64,000 nt of DNA, taken from positions 1-64,000 of the forward strand of contig NZ_MSCV01000017.1 in assembly GCF_002005105.1 (NCBI RefSeq), in the 5' to 3' direction. Both the position numbers and the translations under genes were made by a program. The stretch comes from Methylocaldum sp. 14B. Its GTDB lineage: Bacteria; Pseudomonadota; Gammaproteobacteria; Methylococcales; Methylococcaceae. Below, in pieces: positions 58,150-64,000 of this stretch; positions within the stretch are counted from its first letter, which is position 1, and each line of letters starts with the position of its first letter. Below the pieces are notes generated by a model that was given only the letters and a program-made list of their open reading frames with translations, was not told the DNA's origin and made no database searches.

Positions 58150-59909
58150 GGCTGAAGACCTGGCTTGGTGAACAGATGATCGTCGATGACCAGGGCGTCG
58201 AGGCCGGACGTGAGCAATACGCCGGCGGCGTCCTCCACGCTGTGCACGATGGGTTTGCCCATGACGTTGAAGCTGGTGTTGAGCAGGACCGGCACGCCGG
58301 TTCGTCGATGAAATTCGCCGAGCAGCGCATGAAAACGCGGATTCCAGTCTTGCTTGAGCGTTTGCAGCCGACCGGTGCCGTCGACGTGGACCACGGCGGG
58401 CACCCGGTCAAGTACGGTGGGCCTGAAGCGCAGGGTACGATCCATATAGGGGCTTTCCTGGTAGTTTTCGAAGAAATTCGGACCGTGCTCGTGCAGAACG
58501 ACCGGCGCATAGGGACGGAAGCGTTCGCGGAATTTCACGTCTCGGTTGATGCGCTCGCCCATGTCCCGCGACCTGGGGTCGGCCAGAATGGAACGATTGC
58601 CCAGCGCGCGGGGGCCGAATTCGGCGCAGCCTTGAACCCAGCCCAAGATTTTTCCCTGGGCCAGAAGATCCGCGGCAGCGGTTATTACGGCTCCATCCGG
58701 CAAGTGTCGAACCGGAAGTTGTGCGTACTGAGCGAGACGTTCAATGGCGTCGCGCTTGATGCGGCTACCTAAATAGGGCGAAAGGCGGCGGGGTTCCGTC
58801 CGGCTTTCCGGATGGTCGTCGTGAAACGCCAGCAGGGCTGCGCCTAAGGCGGTTCCGTCATCGGCCGGTGCCGGCGGGACGTACAGCGATTGGAACGGCG
58901 TATGTGCCAACAGCTGACCGTTGCAGACCGAGTTGAGCGCGCATCCTCCCCCGAAAGCCAGATTATCGGACGAGGCGAGTTCGTGGAGATTGGCGATGAG
59001 CCGGTTGACGGTCTCGGTGAAGAAATGCTGGCCGGTATGGGCCAAATCCGCGACAGCCTCCGGTGCTTGATTCTTCAATCTCCGACGGGTTATCAGGCGG
59101 TTCAGGTACTCGAAGAATCGTTCGTAATCGGGAGCCAGGCGCAAACCCTCGATCCGCATCGTGCCGCGCAGCCAGCTCAAGACCTCCTCGTCGATCCGTC
59201 CGTAGGACGCGAGCCCCATGACTTTCCATTCCTCGCCGCCTATCCAATCGAAACCGCATAGCTCGGTGAGCTTCATATAGTAGAATCCCAAGCTGAGCGG
59301 GCCGCGTGCTTCGAAGAGAGGTTTCAGGCGTCCGTTGCGATAGGCGAAGAACGCCATGGAGCCTTCCTCGCCATAAGAATCGATTACCGCGCAGGCTGCC
59401 TCGTCGAAAGGACTCCCGTAACACGCCAGCGCGGCATGGGTCAGATGATGGTCGTAATGGCGGAAACGGACGGATGCGCCGGGAAAGTCGCGGCCCAATG
59501 TGCGCGCCAGGTTGATCCCGATCCGCCGCATGGCGTGGTGCTGGCAAGCCAGCATGTGGTGGATCTGATGCATGTCCAGCCACGTGGTAAGCCGGCGTCC
59601 TTTGCCGCTCAGGATGCCCCGGGGCGACAGCCAGCCGAGCAGCTTTGCGAGCCTCTCGTAGATCGGCCGCGATTTGCGCCAGTTGCACGCGATGACGAAT
59701 TCGTCGGCATCGCCGCAATGCTCGCGCAGAAGCTTAGGGATGAGGTATAGGTTGTCCGGCTCGCAATTCAGGGCGCGCTTGTATTGAAGGTGGCGTTCGG
59801 TAGCCTCCGCGAATAAGATCTCGCCCGCATCGTTCAGGATGGACAGCGCCGGATCGTGATAGGTCGTGCAGAGGCCAACATAATACGTTCGGGTGTCGTG
59901 TTTTTTCAT
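58146..59909 (-). CDS. O-carbamoyltransferase (NodU/CmcH/TobZ family)
   Basis: A 587-residue enzyme with the family's two domains. The N-terminal Kae1-like part has HYDHHLTHAALACYGSPF (metal-binding His cluster), VIDSYGEEGSMAFF, GEEWKVMGLASYGR and LAFGGGCALNSVCNGQLL. The C-terminal YrdC-like part has ILGWVQGCAEFGPRALGNRS and FRERFRPYAPVVL. Such enzymes use carbamoyl phosphate and ATP to carbamoylate a hydroxyl of a small molecule or sugar. Its ATG (59909) is just 18 bases from that of the plus-strand AlkB-like gene. The substrate is probably the hydroxylated product of this cluster, by context. Confidence 0.9.
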   Translation of the reverse strand: MKKHDTRTYYVGLCTTYHDPALSILNDAGEILFAEATERHLQYKRALNCEPDNLYLIPKLLREHCGDADEFVIACNWRKSRPIYERLAKLLGWLSPRGILSGKGRRLTTWLDMHQIHHMLACQHHAMRRIGINLARTLGRDFPGASVRFRHYDHHLTHAALACYGSPFDEAACAVIDSYGEEGSMAFFAYRNGRLKPLFEARGPLSLGFYYMKLTELCGFDWIGGEEWKVMGLASYGRIDEEVLSWLRGTMRIEGLRLAPDYERFFEYLNRLITRRRLKNQAPEAVADLAHTGQHFFTETVNRLIANLHELASSDNLAFGGGCALNSVCNGQLLAHTPFQSLYVPPAPADDGTALGAALLAFHDDHPESRTEPRRLSPYLGSRIKRDAIERLAQYAQLPVRHLPDGAVITAAADLLAQGKILGWVQGCAEFGPRALGNRSILADPRSRDMGERINRDVKFRERFRPYAPVVLHEHGPNFFENYQESPYMDRTLRFRPTVLDRVPAVVHVDGTGRLQTLKQDWNPRFHALLGEFHRRTGVPVLLNTSFNVMGKPIVHSVEDAAGVLLTSGLDALVIDDHLFTKPGLQP

Positions 59910-59927
59910 TGCCGATTCCGAAGGTCT

Positions 59928-60989
59928 ATGGACATTCTAACGAAAACTGCGGGGGACGGGATTTCGAGAACGACTCGTCTGCTGGATTTTCTACCGCCTT
60001 GGTGGTGCGGTTTCGGTCTCAGCCTTTTCATGCCGAGCTGCATTTTCGCGTTTTTGGCAACCGGTCCTCATCAAGCGGTTCAGGCCTTGGCCTGGACGCT
60101 GCCGTTCGGTGCGCTCTTTGCGGTCGATTGTTTCGGTCCTTCGGAACGGCGGTCGGTGCCTGCCGATGCTCCCCGCTGGTTTTTCGACGGAATCCTGTAC
60201 GCGCTAGTTCTATTGCAGATATTGAACGTCCTTGCTTTGGGCCTCTTGGTCTCGCGACTCAGATGGGCCGGCCCGCTCGAAGTTGCGAATAGCCTGGGCG
60301 ATCTGTTAGCCGTGCGAATCATGGCCGGAGCCAATTTTTGCTGTGCGGCCATTTGTCCCGCCCATGAATTCATCCACAGACGTCGCCATTGGCAGCGGAT
60401 GCTGGGACGATTTCTGCTTACAACCGTGTTTTACGATCATTTCGCGATCGCGCACAAGCGGGCGCATCATGCCAAGCTGGGCAGCACGTTGGACCCGTCC
60501 ACCGCTGTTGCGGGCGAATGCTATGAAGATTTTTTCCGGCGCGCGGCGATTCAGCAATGGCGGATCGCCTGGCGAGCGGATCGACAGGCTGCTCTCGCCG
60601 GAGCGGCCGTCGAAGCCGTCTGGCTCGCGGCGTACGCTTGGCTGTTCGGTCTCTTGGCGGCAGCGGTGTTTCTGCGATGCGCCTATCTCGCCATACGGAT
60701 CTTGGAATCCGTCAATTATTTCCAGCATTACGGGCTGACCGAGGCTTCCGGACGATCGCGCCTGACTGCCTGGCGCAACGACTCCGCCGTCAGTCTGTTT
60801 CTATTTCTGGGTCTCACGCGGCACGCCGATCATCATCGGCATCCCGGAGTGCCTTACCCCGAGCTGCGTGCATCGGATGACGAACCCGTCATGCCTTACG
60901 GATATTGGGGAATGGCGGTGATGGTGCTGCGGCGCAACGAGAGATACCGGGCTTGGGCAGCTTCCCAAGAAAGGGTGCAGCGGCGATAG
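59928..60989 (+). CDS. AlkB-type membrane di-iron hydroxylase
   Basis: A 353-residue integral membrane protein with about six spans. The four histidine motifs of AlkB/XylM enzymes are present: HEFIH (near residue 147), HKRAHH (near residue 180), NYFQHYGL and LTRHADHH. The NYFQHYGL block is specific for AlkB-like alkane hydroxylases over fatty-acid desaturases. The N-terminus is shorter than typical AlkB. GAAGG precedes the ATG at 59928. It inserts oxygen in an alkyl chain in the inner membrane and needs a rubredoxin-type electron donor, not seen here. It converges with the P450 gene. Confidence 0.87.
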   Translation: MDILTKTAGDGISRTTRLLDFLPPWWCGFGLSLFMPSCIFAFLATGPHQAVQALAWTLPFGALFAVDCFGPSERRSVPADAPRWFFDGILYALVLLQILNVLALGLLVSRLRWAGPLEVANSLGDLLAVRIMAGANFCCAAICPAHEFIHRRRHWQRMLGRFLLTTVFYDHFAIAHKRAHHAKLGSTLDPSTAVAGECYEDFFRRAAIQQWRIAWRADRQAALAGAAVEAVWLAAYAWLFGLLAAAVFLRCAYLAIRILESVNYFQHYGLTEASGRSRLTAWRNDSAVSLFLFLGLTRHADHHRHPGVPYPELRASDDEPVMPYGYWGMAVMVLRRNERYRAWAASQERVQRR

Positions 60990-61018
60990 AAAGCGGGGCC
61001 CGCTCTTGATTCTCCTCT

Positions 61019-62221
61019 CTACCAGTGGGCCAGCAAATAGTCCAGGCCGCGGATGGTGATGGTCGGCTTCCAGCACGGATTATCTATGTTTTCCAGTTGC
61101 AGTTTCGGCAGCTTGCGGAACAGGATATCGAGCGCTGTTTCCAGTTCGATGCGCGCGAGCCGGGCTCCCAAACAATAATGAATACCGCCCCCGAAGGGCA
61201 GCGGTTTTCGAGGCAGCTCGGGGCGTCCGATCAGAAATCGGTCCGGATCCGAAAATACCGCCGGATCGCGGTTGGCTGCGCCTAGGTTGATATAGACTGT
61301 CTCGCCTTGTTTGATTGTTACCGCGCCGATGGCGATATCCTGCATGGCGACGCGAGCGGCGATATGAACCGAAGTCTCGTAACGGAGACATTCAGTTACC
61401 GCTTGGGGCAGCAACGAGGGGTTTCCCCTGAGCAAATCCAGTTGGTCGGGATGTCGGAACAGGGTCAAAAGCGCATTGCCGAGCATATTGGCCGTGGTTT
61501 CGTGTCCTGCCAGAAACAGCAGCGCCACGTTGGCGATGATTTCATCCTCATTCAGCCGATCTTCACCTTCCTCCGCTTGAAGCAGTAAGGAAACCAGGTC
61601 GGTGCCGGGATTCTTGCGGCGTTCGCGGCAAACCGCGCGGAAATAGTCGTCGAATGCTTGCGCGGCCCGGTTGGCGGCATGGACTTCGGCTGGTCCGATC
61701 GGACTCAATTCGAATACCTTGACCAGCGCTTGAGTGTCCTCGAGAAACCGGAGACTATCCTCAAGCCGAATATCGAGGAGCGCGCAGATCACCCGGACGG
61801 GCAGCGGATAAGCGAATGTCTTTATCAAGTCGGTGCGGCGCTGATCGATGAAGCCGTCAACCAGCCGATTGGCTTCCCGTCGGGCCAGATGGCGCAATTC
61901 GGGTGCCTGTTTCACGCCGAAGGCTTTGCTTATGAGCGTGCGCAACCGAGTGTGCTCCGGGGGGTTCATCAGCAGCATGAATCGATTCACGGTCTGAAAG
62001 GCCGGTTCCTTGACGGTGTCCGTTCCGTAGCGGCGGGCGACCCCGGCCAGAAAGTCTTTGCCGAAGCGGGGATCGCGGAGAATCCGGTTGGCGTCCTCAT
62101 AGCGTGTCGCCAGCCAAATACCGGGCATGAGCGGACAAATCGGTGCGTCGCTACGCAATTTGGCGTAGAGCGGATAGGGATCTGCAAAAAATGCGGGGGA
62201 GTTGAGATCGATCTTGAGCAC
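61019..62221 (-). CDS. Cytochrome P450
   Basis: A 400-residue soluble bacterial P450. Visible are the I-helix oxygen-activating AGHETT (near residue 240), the K-helix ExxR (ECLRYE is followed by the ETSVHIAARV segment), and the haem-binding FGGGIHYCLGARLA with the Cys thiolate ligand near residue 348. GTG is the start codon. P450s of this class often hydroxylate natural-product intermediates, including aminoacyl groups on carrier proteins. Reductase partners are not linked. It lies at the edge of the cluster, convergent with the AlkB-type gene. Confidence 0.92.
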   Translation of the reverse strand: MLKIDLNSPAFFADPYPLYAKLRSDAPICPLMPGIWLATRYEDANRILRDPRFGKDFLAGVARRYGTDTVKEPAFQTVNRFMLLMNPPEHTRLRTLISKAFGVKQAPELRHLARREANRLVDGFIDQRRTDLIKTFAYPLPVRVICALLDIRLEDSLRFLEDTQALVKVFELSPIGPAEVHAANRAAQAFDDYFRAVCRERRKNPGTDLVSLLLQAEEGEDRLNEDEIIANVALLFLAGHETTANMLGNALLTLFRHPDQLDLLRGNPSLLPQAVTECLRYETSVHIAARVAMQDIAIGAVTIKQGETVYINLGAANRDPAVFSDPDRFLIGRPELPRKPLPFGGGIHYCLGARLARIELETALDILFRKLPKLQLENIDNPCWKPTITIRGLDYLLAHW

Positions 62222-62426
62222 GGTGGCCGATTCTGTTTTAAGAATATGAAGATTACCGAAGATACCCGATCCACGTCAGATCTATAAAGAGACGTTTTAC
62301 AGGTGCGGTTTAATCCATGCACCGATTGCTTGCGACTTCGCCGTTACGCGGCGACAATATGCCGTAACAGCCTATTCGAAATTTTCATCCCTCATTAGGG
62401 CCACACTTCGGCCGGAAGCAATACTC

Positions 62427-63164
62427 ATGTCAGGACTTTTTGTCGATCCGCAATTCTGGATCGGACTCGGCGAGATCATTGTTGTCAATATCATCCTCTC
62501 GGGCGATAACGCAGTCGTAATTGCTCTTGCCGCTCGCTCTCTCCCGGAACGGCAGCGCAATCTCGCCATAGTCTGGGGTTCGGTCGCCGCCATTCTGATG
62601 AGGGTAGTCCTCACCATAGTTGCGGTAGAAATGTTGAGGCTTCCTTACTTGAAGATCGTCGGCAGCTTGCTGCTGTTCTGGATCGCCGTGCAGCTGCTGT
62701 TGCCTGAAGGTGATGGCGGTGAAGGTATCGATGATCATGATAATCTCATCGCCGCGATCCGGACGATCCTGATTGCCGATCTGGTCATGAGCCTCGACAA
62801 CGTTATCGCAGTTGCCGCGGCGGCGAAAGGCAACGTACTGCTCCTGATACTCGGTCTGGCGATCAGTATTCCCCTCGTGATTTTCGGCAGCACCGTCATT
62901 CTGCGCTTGATGGACCGGTTCCCGGTAATCATTGTGCTCGGGGCCGCTTTGCTCGGTTTCGTATCGGGCGAAATGCTGGTCACCGATCCGGCGTGGCCTG
63001 GGCCGGAGGGCCATTGGCTGCATGACGTGATCCCCTTTGCCGGTGCCGTTCTGGTGGTCTTGGCCGGCAAGTGGTTGGCGCAGCGTAAAGCGACGACGGC
63101 ACAGCACCGGGTAGTGGATCTCGCCGCCGAAGACGAGCAGCCGAAATCGGGCAAAACGGGCTAA
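62427..63164 (+). CDS. TerC/YjbE-family integral membrane protein
   Basis: A 245-residue protein with seven or eight spans. The two conserved acidic membrane motifs are LSGDNAVVIALA (near residue 24) and MSLDNVIAVAAAA (near residue 120). Family members are linked to metal (manganese) export, tellurium resistance or pH response. GGAAG precedes the ATG. A divergent promoter region of 205 bases separates it from the P450 gene; I do not see the yybP-ykoY riboswitch core that often precedes this family. The uspA-like gene follows after 25 bases. Confidence 0.88.
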   Translation: MSGLFVDPQFWIGLGEIIVVNIILSGDNAVVIALAARSLPERQRNLAIVWGSVAAILMRVVLTIVAVEMLRLPYLKIVGSLLLFWIAVQLLLPEGDGGEGIDDHDNLIAAIRTILIADLVMSLDNVIAVAAAAKGNVLLLILGLAISIPLVIFGSTVILRLMDRFPVIIVLGAALLGFVSGEMLVTDPAWPGPEGHWLHDVIPFAGAVLVVLAGKWLAQRKATTAQHRVVDLAAEDEQPKSGKTG

Positions 63165-63189
63165 CGCCACCTATTCCAGGAGAATACGC

Positions 63190-63615
63190 ATGTTAAGAGT
63201 ATTGGTTCCGGTCGATGGCTCCGAAAATTCGATCCGCGCCGTCGATCATGTGCTCAAAAAGGCAGCCTGGTACAAGGAGCCGCTGGAGATTCATCTCCTT
63301 AATGTCCAGCATCCGCTGCATGGCGAGGTACGTATGTTCCTCGATGCCGAACAGATCCGCGCGTTTCACCATGACGAGGGAACCAAGGCCCTGGAGTCGG
63401 CGCGTAAAGTTTTGGACGGAGCCGGGATTCCGTACATCGTTCATATCGGTGTCGGCAACCCGGCTGAGGTGATCGTTCAATACGCGAAAGAGAAGGGCTG
63501 CGATCAGATCGTCATGAGCGCTCGCGGCCTTGGTTCGGTCGCGGCTCTGCTCATGGGGTCGGTAGCCACCAAGGTCATCCATCTGAGCGAAGTGCCGGTG
63601 TTGCTTGTGAAGTAA
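63190..63615 (+). CDS. Universal stress protein (UspA family)
   Basis: A 141-residue single Usp domain: VLVPVDGSENSIRAVDHVLK at the start and the ATP-binding-type segment MSARGLGSVAALLMGSVATK near residue 112. Its first Gly of the G2XG9XG(S/T) motif is Ser here, so ATP binding is likely but not certain. AGGAG precedes the ATG. It is co-directional with the TerC-like gene, suggesting a small stress operon, and is followed by a strong hairpin. Confidence 0.92.
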   Translation: MLRVLVPVDGSENSIRAVDHVLKKAAWYKEPLEIHLLNVQHPLHGEVRMFLDAEQIRAFHHDEGTKALESARKVLDGAGIPYIVHIGVGNPAEVIVQYAKEKGCDQIVMSARGLGSVAALLMGSVATKVIHLSEVPVLLVK

Positions 63616-63750
63616 TCCCGTAGATGCGTGATCGTTCCGCCGCGTCATAAATGGATTGTGCGCTGTATGAACGGATGCGGGTGCTTGTGACGTTCTCGCC
63701 TATCCAGGTTTCAAAGTGACTTGACGATCAGCCCGTTAGTCTACGGGGCG

Positions 63751-63790
63751 ACGGGGTTTGCAACCGAACGCGTCAGATTGCAAGCCCCGT
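63751..63790. terminator. Hairpin between uspA-like gene and TonB receptor gene
   Basis: ACGGGGTTTGCAA (63751-63763) pairs with TTGCAAGCCCCGT (63778-63790), 12 of 13 Watson-Crick plus a G-T wobble, around a 14-base loop, followed by TATTTCATTTTG. It lies between two convergent genes and can terminate transcription from both sides. Confidence 0.7.
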
Positions 63791-63831
63791 TATTTCATTT
63801 TGTCGATATCGAGTACTATCCGGCCGCTACG

Positions 63832-64000
63832 TTAAAACCGGTATTCCACGCCACCGAAGAAAGCCCGCCCATCACCCGGATAAAACTGCGCCGCATCGCG
63901 TCCGTCGGCATTGGCGATGACGCCAGTGGTTGCCGCATATTTTTCGTCGGTCAGGTTCTTCGCTTCGAAATAGGCGGAAAATCCTTGTTTGGTCCTATAA
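63832..64000 (-). CDS. TonB-dependent receptor, C-terminal fragment
   Basis: The minus strand encodes 55 codons ending in TAA at 63834-63832; the gene continues beyond the window. The visible protein has the end of an outer-membrane beta-barrel: AYFEAKNLTDEKYAATTG, the typical NLTDxxY strand of TonB-dependent receptors, then FYPGDGRAFFGGVEYRF with a final aromatic Phe recognised by the BAM machinery. The ligand cannot be inferred. Confidence 0.88.
   Translation of the reverse strand, partial: YRTKQGFSAYFEAKNLTDEKYAATTGVIANADGRDAAQFYPGDGRAFFGGVEYRF

Noticed and set aside
52413-60989. Similarity to terminal-alkyne (JamABC-type) or alkene-forming fatty-acid pathways
   Set aside because: The ligase has amino-acid adenylation motifs with the pocket Asp rather than a fatty acyl-ACP ligase pattern, and the membrane enzyme has AlkB (NYFQHYGL) rather than desaturase/acetylenase motifs.
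62222-62426. Possible yybP-ykoY manganese riboswitch before the TerC/YjbE-family gene
   Set aside because: The family is often preceded by this riboswitch, but I could not find its conserved core; only two small hairpins are visible.

Overview
The window looks like a chromosomal segment of a gammaproteobacterium. A pilB-pilC-pilD-coaE-zapD-yacG block, lptFG, holC-pepA-valS and a glycogen operon point that way. The EPS operon resembles the Methylobacillus methanolan type found in methylotrophs and methanotrophs, so a Methylococcales-type host is plausible. No diagnostic methane-oxidation gene is present, so that placement is inference. I saw no tRNA, rRNA, CRISPR array or intact insertion sequence.

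Region 1 (1-16376, all minus strand) is an exopolysaccharide operon. In transcription order it holds an EpsD-type prolyl isomerase, a PEP-CTERM-like secreted protein, an initiating undecaprenyl-phosphate sugar transferase, an OPX export protein (EpsE), a Wzz-type protein (EpsF), a BY-kinase-like EpsG, a Wzy-like polymerase, an acyltransferase, three glycosyltransferases, a membrane-anchored phytase-like esterase, a Wzx flippase, a pyruvyl transferase and the start of a heparinase II/III-type lyase. The last genes are tightly coupled by ATGA/GTGA overlaps. EpsG carries two tandem motifs of the c-di-GMP-binding MshEN type. The promoter-proximal part (about 13.3-16.4 kb) is visibly more AT-rich than the rest. 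About 1 kb without a recognisable gene separates this operon from aspS.

Region 2 (17.4-36.9 kb) is housekeeping: aspS, an FmdB-type zinc ribbon, yacG, zapD, coaE, pilD, pilC, pilB, an HDOD-GAF regulator, valS, holC, pepA, then on the plus strand lptF-lptG, a minus-strand Nudix gene, an ABC-2 exporter pair and a low-molecular-weight tyrosine phosphatase.

Region 3 (37-45.4 kb) has a small membrane protein, a 79-bp IS5-like miniature inverted-repeat element, and a glycogen/maltodextrin cluster (malQ, glgC divergent from glgB-glgA), followed by a small secretin-domain lipoprotein-like/periplasmic protein. Region 4 (45.4-50.9 kb) is egtB-egtD (ergothioneine) followed by a YbbA/YbbP-like ABC system.

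Region 5 (51.3-62.2 kb) is the most interesting part: an apparent small-molecule biosynthetic cluster that I cannot match to a known pathway. It joins a stand-alone amino-acid adenylation enzyme, a stand-alone acyl carrier protein, two GNAT acyltransferases, a luciferase-like flavin monooxygenase, a 693-residue tandem haem-oxygenase-like (HDO) protein in which only the second copy keeps the metal-ligand pattern, an O-carbamoyltransferase, an AlkB-type membrane di-iron hydroxylase and a cytochrome P450. No condensation, thioesterase, regulator or exporter gene is linked. The window ends with a TerC/YjbE-family membrane protein, a UspA protein, a terminator hairpin and the tail of a TonB-dependent receptor.
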